NCBI GenBank assembly: GCA_038277395.1
Contig: CM076197.1
Span: 76,369,951-76,433,950, forward strand
Direction: 5' to 3'
DNA length: 64,000 nt
Source: Dryocosmus kuriphilus
Lineage: Eukaryota; Arthropoda; Insecta; Hymenoptera; Cynipidae
Shown here: positions 11,890 to 22,249 of the stretch, one piece after another
How the letters are laid out: every line of letters starts with the position of its first letter
How positions within the stretch are numbered: the first letter of the stretch is position 1
Program-made: the position numbers and the translations under genes
The notes under the pieces: model-generated
Database searches by the model: none
Told to the model about the DNA's origin: nothing
Seen by the model: the letters and a program-made list of their open reading frames with translations, nothing else

Positions 11890-11904
11890 TACTATCTATA
11901 AATT
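11890..11904. repeat. target-site duplication, LINE 5' side
   Basis: TACTATCTATAAATT, identical to 6904-6918. It fixes the LINE 5' end at 11889 and shows that the copy is not 5'-truncated. Confidence 0.85.
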
Positions 11905-12832
11905 AAATTTCATGGATAACTTCTTCCTCCAAGTTGTCTTCCGCTACCTTTGCGTCTAGACCTTCATCGTCGCCCGAACTTCTTCTGAAGACTGAGAAGT
12001 AGAAATAGAAAATACATTTTTCCTCAATTTTGAGATATTTCACTACAAACAAATATATTTATTGTATAATTATGAATTAACTTAAACTAATGTTGCTTTA
12101 TCAAATGTCGGCAATTGCAAAAATTTTCTCTTTGTTTAAAAGAAGATCGAATTGAAAAGTTGGTAATTTTTTTCACAAATAAACTTTTCTTAATTCACTA
12201 AATTTTTCGAAATTTAAAAAGCGAACGACTTCTCGCCCGCTTCACAGGCATGAGTTGTGGCATTCATTCTGTAGGCTGAACAAAAAATATCGTATACACT
12301 CGCTTCGCTCATTGACAATTTTACGCCCTTGCTAGAGAATATTGAACTGATTATAGAAAACATCTGGAGGAATGAATTTACATTATCATTTACTTTGTGC
12401 ACTAGGTTATGATCCGAGAAAGGGACGACTGAAATATTGTTACTTTAACATTTGAGGTCTGAGTTTTCCCCAGTGGATCAAATTTCTTCATTCACGGTAT
12501 TTTCTGGGATCAATGATTTCAAATTCAAGGTTTAAAATGCTGATTCAAAATTTTAAAACAAAACCCATATAACTGAAAATTACTACTCCGGGCATTTTTC
12601 GTATACACTTAAAAATGATCAACTATTAAGGCTTGCAGTGTACAAAAAAAATGCATACCTTTGGCAGAATTGTAGCACTGAATTTCTATTCAGCCTTACA
12701 AAAAAAAATGCTAGTAACAAGCTGTAAAGTCAGCTTTTTTAAAATTAACTTACGAGACGATATGACGGCCATCCATATTTTGTCTTAACAGGTTCCCTAT
12801 GGCAAATAACTGTAAAGATTCATTGAAAACCA
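11905..12832. other. intergenic, no recognised gene
   Basis: AT-rich sequence without convincing coding potential. The minus-strand frame at 12402-12214 has no recognisable motif. Confidence 0.5.
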
Positions 12833-13118
12833 AGAGCCCGGAGGCTCAGGTGGTAGTGGGCCGGCCTTGCAAGCTAAAGCTCCGGGGTTCGAATCCTGTT
12901 TCGGGTACCAATGGAGTTTTCTATGTACTTCTACCGAGGCTCTCGTAGTTCGGAACTCGCGTAAAAATGTAGATCCTCTCATAAAGAGGCCAGTGATCTT
13001 TCCAGGGAAGATGCTTCATGTCGAGGGGCAAATTCCCTGGACGTCGCTGGACCGCGATTTTGAAAGCTTTACTTGTATTTATTTATTTGTAAAGGGAAGG
13101 GAATATAAACTAATATAC
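12833..13118 (+). mobile_element. tRNA-derived SINE, copy 1
   Basis: The first 75 bp fold like a tRNA with an A-box-like GGCTCAGGTGGTAGTGGG and a canonical B box GGTTCGAATCC at 12886-12896, so RNA polymerase III transcription is expected. The unrelated body contains CTCATAAAGAGGCCAGTGA and GAAGATGCTTCAT, shared with copies at 19363 and 55947. A further family piece, TTTCCTGGCTTCCAAATATC, reappears at 13270 after about 150 bp of unrelated sequence, so this copy may be interrupted. It is not a functional tRNA gene. Confidence 0.85.
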
Positions 13119-13290
13119 TCTAATTGCAATGATTCTCCAACTGCTTTCGATATTTGCTATCAGCAATAATCCTTCTCAGTATCGAGAAACAATTTTTGGT
13201 TTTTGCATTATTAAACTCAACTTGATTCATCATTGTTCTCAATATAGTACTTCACGCTGAAGGATCTGCCTTTCCTGGCTTCCAAATATC

Positions 13291-14366
13291 GATTTGAGCA
13301 CATAATTGTAAAAATGTCATAAATAAAAAACTGAACAATTTCAAAATTAATACCGTACAAATGTACCATTAGTTCCAGCAATAAGCATTCAAAGGTGTAC
13401 ATTTGTTTATTTTCTACATTCCCGATTGAATAATTACAAACTAAAAGACTCAAAAAATAACATTCTCAAATTAAAGCTTTCAAAAACAAAGAATGTTCCA
13501 CTTTTGGACCTTCAAAACTAAAACCTTTCTATGACTAGGCATTCAAAAAATTGCTTTCTTTAATGTTTCCAACTTTTCTGAATTCACCTTCCTAAATTCG
13601 AATCTTCTACATTGGCATCGTCGCAATTAAAATTTTTTTTATTAATCTAAGTGACGTGTAAGTTGATTGGATATATTTTCCAAATAATTGTAAGATTGGA
13701 TAAGATAAGTTCAACATCGAGTAATTTTTAAATTGTAAGCCTCTCAAATTAAAATTTTATAAAAACCATTTAAAAGAAAATAATTTTAAATCTGAAACAT
13801 CAAAAGTTGAACAATTTCAACTATTGGTCATTTAAAAGTGAATGATTCAAAAAAATGAATAATTGACAAATTGTGCCTTTTATTTTTTAAAACGTGACCA
13901 CTTCTATTATAATTGCAAAATCAAAAGAGAATGGTTGTGCACAGATAGCGTAAGCAAATATCGATGAAGGAGGATTATGCCAGATTCTTACAATTCCTTA
14001 TATGGGGGGAGGGAATTTTTAGAAACATTTTATATAAGATTTCTTAAATATTCCTTTGAAGGCAATTTTTTTTATTCCCTCAGTAGCCTAACTTTTTTTA
14101 CCTCAACAAGTTCAATGTAAGAATGCAATATATAATTACATATATATATATGGAATAAAATCTTACTTAATAAAAGAGGGGGGGGGGGGGGGGCTAAACT
14201 TTTTACCTTCGCTTGCATGGGGTTACGAGGGGGGGGGGGGGGGATTAAAAATGAAAGTAAAAATGTGGTTACCTAATACGTGAATGACCTCACACGATAT
14301 GGAGCAATGAAAATTCTAACGTTCAAATTTGAAAATTCACAAGCCGTCAAATTTTTAACATTCATA
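13291..14366. repeat. AT-rich degenerate repeat sequence with two poly-G runs
   Basis: 13450-13900 contains short irregular repeats of the CAAAATTGAAxxATTCAAA kind. Two G homopolymers, 16 nt at 14178-14193 and 15 nt at 14229-14243, lie 35 bp apart and could form G-quadruplex structure. No coding potential was seen. Confidence 0.55.
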
Positions 14367-14622
14367 CGAGGCACGTCCAGAATGTAAGTGTACTGGTACT
14401 CTCACAGCTGTAGGGAAAAACTTTTTCGACATGTTGGCAACACTGCCGCGTAGCCTGATCCCTCCCCTTCAAAACGAGACCCAACCGAGGTTAGTGTGTT
14501 GAAAACTCTTGACGCAGTAGCATCTCTTGCGAAAAATGTCGATCGTATCTCTCGCCAAGTGCGAAATTCGCGCCATCATTCGCTACCTAGTTGTGTGAGG
14601 GAAAAGCTCCAGTTGAGATTTA

Positions 14623-15906
14623 CAGTCTGTTCCACAAGAAAGAATACGCGTTTTCTCGAAAAGTTTTAAAGATTTTTGTTTGTTTCTTTTTTAGTCTGAA
14701 CTGTACGTTTCAAGGGCAAGAGCGGAACTGCCGACTTGGTTCAGTCTCATTCGAATTGTCGGATAGTGAACAAGTTTGCGCAATGAGTGCAGTATACGCT
14801 AAACGGTTCGAAGCTGTGTTTTTGTGCAGCAATGCACACGGACCAAAACTTTCATACTCAGCTGCTGCTAAAGTGCTTAAAAAGCCTAAGTACTTCGTGC
14901 AAAAGTGGGTGGAGCGGTATAGGGACACAAAAGCTGTTGATGATCTTCCAGGAAAAGGAGAAACGCGAGCAACGTCCACCCAGGAGGATAAGGGGATCAT
15001 CGCACTATTCAAGCGCAACCCCACTCTACGGCTGCGCGAAGCCAAGGCTAAGCTAGCGGAGAAGGGATTAGACGTTAGTATAAAACACCATAAGACGCAG
15101 ATTGATTAGCTGAGGCAAACATGCAGTACCGTAGCACGAGGCAGAAACCCCTGCTCTCAGAAGTGCACATGCAAAAACGGCTGTCATGGGCTATGGAAAA
15201 TGATGATCGCGATTGGTCAAATGTGATTTTTTCCGACGAAGCATCCTTTTGGGCATGGGTTCCAATAAAACGTGCCTGGTCAGGCAAAGGTGAGCGGTTC
15301 CTCCAGCGAACTGTTAAACACCCAGTAAAGATCCCTGTTTGGGGATGCTTCTCGCAGCGCGGTTTTGGCTGTTTAGAGCTGTTCACTGAGAACCTGAACG
15401 CGGAAAAAAAAAAAATGGTCAAAATCTACAAGCATGGTCTTCTGAGGTCTGCAGAAAAGATGTTTGGAGCCAATAATGAGGTTTGGATCCTTCAAGAGGA
15501 CAACGATCCCAAACATTGCAATCGCCTCTGCAAGAACTGGAAAGCTGAAAATGGCGTCGTCACCTTGGCCTGGCCTCCACAATCTCCTAATGCCAATCCG
15601 ATTGAAAATGTGTGGAATGTCGTTAAGAGAAAACTTGCAGGAAGGCGTGTATTTACCCTCAAGCAGCTCTCTCGACGAATTAGAGAGGTGTGGCGCTCTC
15701 TATCTTTAGAATATGCTAAAAAATTAGTCGAGAGCATGCCCAGAAGATGCCAGACCATTTACCGAGAATAATGGCGATTGGACCATTTATTAAGGTAAGT
15801 CCTCCCTAATATTTAAAGCGTTTTTTCATGCCAAAAAAGAAAAAATGAAGTTTTCTATAAAACTTTTCTAGAAAAAAACGCGTATTTTTTCTTGTGGAAC
15901 AGACTA
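14623..15906 (+). mobile_element. Tc1-like element (DD34E) nested in mariner
   Basis: Inverted ends begin AGTCTGTTCCACAAGAAA and continue into ATACGCGTTTT on both sides. The element is flanked by TA at 14621-14622 and 15907-15908, the required Tc1/mariner target duplication. The restored host reading frame proves the borders. The left end is CAGTC and the right end reads TAGTC in complement, one mismatch. Length 1284 bp. Confidence 0.9.
14783..15771 (+). pseudogene. Tc1-family transposase, one frameshift
   Basis: The ATG at 14783 opens a helix-turn-helix region (YSAAAKVLKKPKYFVQKWVERY, HTH-type). After a stop at about 15109 the next frame from 15121 holds the catalytic core: VIFSDEASFWAW (first Asp), LQEDNDPKHCNR (second Asp) and WPPQSPNANPIENVW (Glu). 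There are 34 residues between the second Asp and the Glu, giving a DD34E signature. The total span of about 330 codons fits Tc1 transposases. A single frame change near 15110 breaks the gene. It is otherwise well preserved. Confidence 0.88.
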
Positions 15907-16898
15907 TATAATGAGGTGAAAACTGTTTACGGTAATGGATGCTATGAATCGCACGAGTGTGTACAAGTGGTGTCGCGAAATGAAAAATGGCCATACTTCC
16001 GTGCATGACGATCAGAGGAGCGGAAGCCCTTCAATTGCGACTGACGAACTTGTGGAAAAAATCGAGATTGCGGTCTGTGACGATCGCAGATTGACGTTAG
16101 ACGATCTTTCTGCGATGTTTCCGCAAATCTCCAGATCCCTGTCACACGAAAACAATCACAGAAACTTTTGGATATCGGAAATTGTCTGCGAGGTGGGTCC
16201 CAAAACAGCTGACAGAACAGCACAAGTTGAATCGAGTGCAGAGCTCCAAAGAGATTTTGGAGCGCTACGAACGCGAAGGCGATGATTTTCTCGACTCTAT
16301 TGTTACTGGAGACGAAACTTGGGTTGCCCACTACAGGCCTGAAACTAAGAGGCAGTCTCAACAATGGCGCCACACCTTGTCACCCTCCGCCAAGGAATTC
16401 AGAACCACAATTTCAGCCAAAAAAATCATGGCATCCGTGTTTTGGGACCATAAAGGCATAATTTTTTGATATTGAATATCTGCCTCACGGGGAGACCATC
16501 AACGCGGTAAGATACTGTGAGACGCTGAAAAAATTGAAAAGGGCGATTCAGAATAAAAGGAGGGGCATGCTGACGAAGGGAGTCTGCCTGCTGCATGACA
16601 ATGCCAAACCTCACACGGCCAACGCCACGAAGCAACTCCTGGACTCTTTTGGATGGGACGTTTTGAACCACCCCCCGTATTGCCCTGACCTGGTCCCTTC
16701 AGATTTCCATCTCTTCACTTCCCTGAAGGTGCACATGCGTGGAAACAAGTTTTCACCGGACGAGGAGGTGAAGGGGGAGGTGGAGAATTGGGCGAAAGAG
16801 CTGGCGGGAGACTTCTTTGAGGCAGGCATAAAAAAATTAATCCGCGGCTTTTTTGGGGCCTACATAAATTGAGTACACTACTTTCGGGACGTGCCTCG

Positions 16899-19362
16899 TG
16901 TATTCAACAATGAAAACAATTTAGTGCTCCATTTAAAATAGTTCACGCTTTAAAATGCTATTTTCAATTGCACAACATATAATTTTAAATGCTAAAATTT
17001 TAAATCGTTTAATTTTGAACATATCATTTATAATCGTTCATTTTTAAACCTTTCTCTACCCCATAAAATCCCTGCCAGCAGTTATTTAGATTTGGAACTT
17101 TTGAAGCTTATATAGTTTTAATATTCACAATTTCTTTTGGAAATAAGTAAATTTTTAGAATGTTGAGTTTTAATTATCAAACTTCGAAGAATTTGTATTT
17201 ACAATATTAATCAGTTAGGAATTTTTTTATAAACGTCTGAATTTCAAATTGTCTACGATTGTCTACGAAATACAAATTGATTTGGAACGCTTTTACGGCA
17301 AAAAAGCAGGCAAAGGTCTTCAATTAGAAACTCTTTTCATTTGAAATTGTCGAAGAATTAAAAACAGTCATTTTATGTACTGCAAAGCTAACGATTTTAA
17401 ACAGTTAAGACTTAGGAATTAAAATTTTTTAATTGAGGATTTAAAACTTGAATAACGTTAAAATTGATCTACTTCAAAATAAGCAATTCTCAGATTAATC
17501 AATTCAAACTGAATGATTTCAATGTTTAAATTCGAAAAACGTCGCAGATTGAAAAACGTAAAACCTAAACTCTCAAAGCTAGAAAATTTGAAAAAACTTC
17601 ATGTCAGAACATTTTAAAATTGTAAAGAATTTATAGTCAAAAGCGTAGAAAATTGTATAATTTCATCTGATATCAAGTGACATTTAAAGCGAATAGATAG
17701 ATTTCCCGGTCGAAAAAAATTCACGGCTCACCGTTCACGGTCACCCTGAAAATTTCAATAATCAAAAGACTCTGAAACTTTAGAATGTGGAACTTTAAAA
17801 CTTTAATCATCTATATTGAAGCCACTGGACATTTTTACTGCAATAGCTTACAACAAATGAACAATTTGTAAAGCATGTACTTGAAAAAAAATTTTGTCCT
17901 ACTTTTTCATATCCTTCCTTCGCCTTCTCTCGTCCATTGTAAACTCAGTAAATTATGTTTTTATAAATAATTGATTACCTTCGTATCTAGTCGCCGAAAG
18001 TAAGTGGGATTTTTAGAAGTCAGAAGCGATCCCAGATCGAAACTCTCCCACTCGGGAATTGAAAACCGATTGCTGTGTTTTATCCGCAGCTTCCATTTTC
18101 CCCTTTTCAGACAACTTTCTCTGGACTTTAACGAAAGGCTTTGCGGGGAAACAGTGAAAAATAAGTTTGCGGCGTTCGATGTCGATTATCACACATGGAA
18201 AGAGCCATCTGAAATTCTGCCTGCAACCACATCAAGTTTTCAAGTCTTTTTAATACTTGTCTCTACATCAAGGACTCTGATTGCTTTACAAAGCCGCTAA
18301 TCACTTCCATCAACCTACATGAAAGAAAGATGAAAAAATAGCATAAAAATTATTTTACACTGCATTTTTTAAAAATTAGATATTTAATTGTATTTACCAG
18401 TTGATGCATGAGTAAATCATGTAATCGAGATTCTACGTTTCAAGACTGGTGAGATCGTTTGGGACAAGAACCGCGCAACCCAAAACAGCGTTTATATCTT
18501 CTAGGTTCTAGGCGACACCTTCGCTCGACCCCTAAGTACACATTCTTAATAATCGGAAGAAAATAGGTACAATTCCACCAAACTTTTCCTCACTTTCCTT
18601 CACGAAGCTGATTGCTACGGTAGAAAAATTCTCCAGTGCGTTATTTAGTCCAAATTTCGTTTCAAGATCGTCACTAAGATCATTTTACATACATTTGAAT
18701 TAATGCAATGTCACAAAAAGTGAAACACTAACTTTTAGTTTAAAGTTTTTTTTTATATTTCTGTAAAAATTCAAGGACTCGAGGAGACCGAAAATGCAAA
18801 AGGAAATGAAAAATATCAAAAAATATAATTTTTCATTACTTGCACGATGTTACATCTTGGAGGTATTTTTTGTGAAAGCATATCTTCGAAATTCGCTTTC
18901 AATGTTTGGATGAAATTTTTCTCCAAATCAGTCGTGTCACATTTTAAAAAAAATTTCACTAAGTTTTCGTAATTTGAAAAGATACAATTTAAATGAAAGT
19001 TACAAACGCACAGAAAATTTCTGTTGCTTTTTGGTAGGTTGAAGGTTTACTAGCCAAGTGTTTTGTTGCCATAGCCGCGCTCAGTGTGTCTTTGACTTTA
19101 ATCCTACAACACGCTTTTATTAGCAGAAGTTTATTCAAAATTAGAAAAATTAAAAAATCTTACATTTAGGTAAACTAAACCGGACACACTGAACAGAAGC
19201 ACTGAAAATTGTTCAACTGTTAAGACTTTCGAACAATTTGCATTTAAAACCGGATGATTTTTAATACTTCAATTAAAAGTATTACATCCAGAAGAATGCA
19301 CTCTCCAAATCAAAATTCTCCACCTTCTCTAATAATACCTTCAGATAATTGCAATGACTCAC
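16899..19362. other. AT-rich intergenic region, no recognised gene
   Basis: 16900-17700 is AT-rich with irregular short repeats. A frame at 18004-18300 (98 codons) has slightly higher GC but no recognisable domain, and I could not support it as a gene. 18440-18540 is a GC-richer stretch of unknown origin. Confidence 0.5.
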
Positions 19363-19666
19363 AGAGCCTCGGTGGCTCAGGTGGTAGTGCGCCGGCCTTT
19401 CAAGCAAGAGGTCCGGGGTTCTATTCCTGAGCTGTACTAATAGAATTTTTCGAGGCTTCTCGTGTTAAACTGTAGGTCCCCTCATAAAGAGGCCAGTGAC
19501 CTTTTCACGGAAGATGCTTCATTTCGAGGGCAAATTGCTTTGGGGGTCACTGGGCGATGTTGAGAGATTTGTTTGTAATTGTTCTGGAAGACTCTCGAAG
19601 CCCGTAAAAGGGAAGGGATAGTATTAACTAATATACAAAGTCTTTCCTGGCTTCCAAACATCGAGA
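19363..19666 (+). mobile_element. tRNA-derived SINE, copy 2
   Basis: The tRNA-like head (A-box region GGTGGCTCAGGTGGTAGTG, B-box region GGGTTCTATTCC with one change from consensus) is followed by the family body CTCATAAAGAGGCCAGTGA, GGAAGATGCTTCAT and TTTCCTGGCTTCCAAACATC. It is the most complete version of the 3' body and shows that copy 1 has an interruption after 13118. Confidence 0.85.
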
Positions 19667-20278
19667 TGAACCACGCAATCGACTGCAAAATCTGCCTAAA
19701 GTCTATCCAAAACCAAAGCCCAAAGCTGCAAATATCTCGCGACTTTAAATAGATAATCCATTTTTTTGTTTGTTTCTTTTTGTGGAAATTTAATGTATTA
19801 AACAGTAACTACTAGTCGTTCCCGTATGCATCAAGAACGAGAAGGCTAAAAATATTTGACTCTTATGTATTTTGGCCCCCTTGAATCCAAATTCAGTAAG
19901 TCAGTTTTTGCGAAAAAGTGGTACATCATTGTTTAAAAAAAACGCAGTTGTTTTAAACAATATATGAAAAAAGGCTTTTTCCTTTCCGAAATTTTTTTTT
20001 GGATAACACGGTCTATTCTAAGAAGAAAATATCTCTTGCAATTTTTTCGCAAAATGCGTAGTTCAAAGTTATCAGCGTTTGAAGGTCGGGAAATTTAACG
20101 TTTTTTAACCAAATTTTGAATGTTAATAACTTTTGACCTATTGAATATTTAAAAAAAATTTTTTAAATCATTTTATTCTTCAAGCCCTACTCTATATAAT
20201 GATATACTTTAACATTAGCTTACGTTTCTGCAAGACACACTTTTTTGCAATTAACGATACGGCTTTTAACGCTTCATA
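19667..20278. other. intergenic, nothing recognised
   Basis: AT-rich sequence with no gene, RNA or repeat structure that I could identify. Confidence 0.5.
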
Positions 20279-21182
20279 CACTGAGAAAAATGAATAGTTG
20301 GGGCTACTACTTTTTTATTAGTAAAGCATTCATTGGTTTTCTTAAAACTATTCAGTTAGTAACGCCGACTAAGCAAATAGTCAACCTGTCTGTATGTCTA
20401 TAGTACTCGTGACTACATTAAGTTTAGTAGTGTTTTTTAGTAGTCAGAGAGTACTAATAAATTAGTCATATCTACTACTCATTGATTTTTCTAACATATA
20501 AAGTAGGTGGCATAACTATTTTATGTGCTATTTTGGTGGGTACACTGAAAGTGCGACAAAGGTACCAACATACGCACGGTAAAACAAAGGAGAAAGATTA
20601 AATATGGGCCGTCATAACCACGCACTTCGGTTGATGTCTGGTACGCAACGTTAGATTACAGCTCGTTATTTTTCACATTAGTTATGCAAGTGTCACAAGT
20701 GTTGGAAAGCCCAGGCTTTGGAGACTACATCGAAGCATTCGAAGGTATGTTTCGTAGCTTCTGATAATTCTGATCTTATATCGAAATCTGCTATTAGAAT
20801 AAGATCCCAGTGGGCCGGGAGGGACATATTTTTTTGGAACGTCTTAACAGCTGAACTGAGTTCAGCGTCCCTAAGACGTCCAAAAAAAAGATGCCCGCTT
20901 GCCCACTGGGATCATTTAATTCAGATTCTGATAGTATAGTGACAGCTATTTAATTAGACCCTGTACCAAAAAGAAAATAGTCATACCTAAAAATTTATTA
21001 GTAGATACGACTTACTGTATTAGTTAAGCTCAACTACCTACAGATAGTCGTTTTGAAAAACTAAAGCAGTTATTCTACCTAATTGGATAGTGACGACAAC
21101 TACTCTCGCCCAACTAACAAAAAAATTTTTGTTCTCACAACTAACTTTATTAGTTGTCCCCAACTAATTTTTTTTTTCAGTG
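20279..21182. mobile_element. palindromic MITE with CACTG...CAGTG ends
   Basis: The ends are CACTGAGAAAAATGAATAGT at 20279 and the complement of CACTGAAAAAAAAAATTAGT ending at 21182. They are flanked by TA on both sides (20277-20278, 21183-21184). Imperfect complementarity continues inward on both arms, with repeated TAGTAGT and ACTAATAAA motifs, to a long central hairpin. It encodes nothing. The CACTG start recalls Chapaev/CMC-type elements, but the superfamily is inference. Confidence 0.65.
20803..20913. repeat. 111-nt near-perfect hairpin
   Basis: GATCCCAGTGGGC at 20803 pairs with GCCCACTGGGATC ending at 20913, and AACGTCTTA pairs with TAAGACGT further in. The tip contains the perfect palindrome GCTGAAC-TGA-GTTCAGC. 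The stem also continues outward into the MITE arms with mismatches. The shape is that of a MITE core; it resembles a miRNA precursor only in length. Confidence 0.8.
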
Positions 21183-21184
21183 TA

Positions 21185-21749
21185 TAGCTCGTGTATTGTA
21201 TTTACCATACCTTAACCTTTGATGCACTACATCAATAATTCTTTGTTTGAGATATTTGCTTTTTAAGTGTACAGATGATTATTTACAATACTTTTTGGGA
21301 TGGTTTAATTGTTTTTTATTTATTATTTAACATAACCAATTTTTGTACAAATAATCTGTACTTTATAATAATTTAATCTGATTTATTGCTACATTTGTAA
21401 CTTTTCGCAAATGTGCAAAATGCACAACACTTAACTTTATATTTAACACGCAACAACACGATTTTTCACTTATACAAGCGGTGCAATTGCAACTTGTGAC
21501 AAAATCGTCAGGTGATGGTAACAAAACGAATACTTTTTTAGGTCCAGAATAACTCATCCTTCATGTCGTATCCATATAAAACAGGATCCAACTATCTGTC
21601 TCTTCATTTAAACAATTCACTTAGCTGATACGTCACATAAAAAGCTCGAAGTATGTGCAATTTAATTTGATGCAGACGTATGGATGGTACCCAGGATCCC
21701 TGGACGTGTCAAAAAAGCCGTATTGTTAATCGCAAAAAAGTGTGTCTTG
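21185..21749. other. intergenic, nothing recognised
   Basis: The flank before the assembly gap has no supported gene. The minus-strand frame 21557-21363 is cysteine-rich by composition but has no start or splice context that I can defend. Confidence 0.45.
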
Positions 21750-22249
21750 NNNNNNNNNNNNNNNNNNNNNNNNNNNNNNNNNNNNNNNNNNNNNNNNNNN
21801 NNNNNNNNNNNNNNNNNNNNNNNNNNNNNNNNNNNNNNNNNNNNNNNNNNNNNNNNNNNNNNNNNNNNNNNNNNNNNNNNNNNNNNNNNNNNNNNNNNNN
21901 NNNNNNNNNNNNNNNNNNNNNNNNNNNNNNNNNNNNNNNNNNNNNNNNNNNNNNNNNNNNNNNNNNNNNNNNNNNNNNNNNNNNNNNNNNNNNNNNNNNN
22001 NNNNNNNNNNNNNNNNNNNNNNNNNNNNNNNNNNNNNNNNNNNNNNNNNNNNNNNNNNNNNNNNNNNNNNNNNNNNNNNNNNNNNNNNNNNNNNNNNNNN
22101 NNNNNNNNNNNNNNNNNNNNNNNNNNNNNNNNNNNNNNNNNNNNNNNNNNNNNNNNNNNNNNNNNNNNNNNNNNNNNNNNNNNNNNNNNNNNNNNNNNNN
22201 NNNNNNNNNNNNNNNNNNNNNNNNNNNNNNNNNNNNNNNNNNNNNNNNN
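21750..22249. other. assembly gap, 500 N
   Basis: Exactly 500 consecutive N, a conventional placeholder for a gap of unknown length. It ends directly at the left edge of the duplicated segment A, so the true left border of the duplication is hidden. Confidence 0.99.

Larger units (their letters stand above)
14536..16872 (+). pseudogene. mariner transposase, split by nested insertion and frameshifted
   Basis: The ATG at 14536 opens MSIVSLAKCEIRAIIRYLV, the classic mariner N-terminus. The gene is cut at 14622 and resumes at 15909: joining the flanks restores the reading V-E-I-Y-N-E-V-K across the insertion. Downstream are NRTSVYKWCREMKNG (second helix-turn-helix), VTGDETWVAHY (first catalytic Asp, about 16310), LLHDNAKPHTA (second Asp, about 16600) and PPYCPDLVPSDFHLF (third Asp, about 16700). 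Frame changes near 15935, 16200-16280 and 16470-16530, and a TGA at about 14597, inactivate it. Confidence 0.9.
14367..16898 (+). mobile_element. mariner element interrupted by a Tc1-like element
   Basis: Terminal inverted repeats start CGAGGCACGTCC(A/C)GAA and run into GTAAGTGTACT on the left, with the matching complement at 16871-16898. A TA precedes the left end. After removing the nested element (14623-15906) the mariner is about 1.25 kb, the normal family size. Its transposase is a DD34D type but carries stops and frameshifts. Confidence 0.88.

Noticed and set aside
12833..12907. tRNA gene call on the tRNA-like head
   Set aside because: Box A and box B are present, but the sequence continues into a repeat body shared with two other loci, and the stems do not all pair. 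It is a SINE head.
18004..18300. 98-codon plus-strand frame
   Set aside because: No domain, splice context or paralogue is visible; kept only as an unassigned frame in the intergenic note.
20803..20913. miRNA precursor
   Set aside because: The hairpin lies in a MITE with TA flanks and has a long continuous stem; without small-RNA data a MITE core is the simpler reading.
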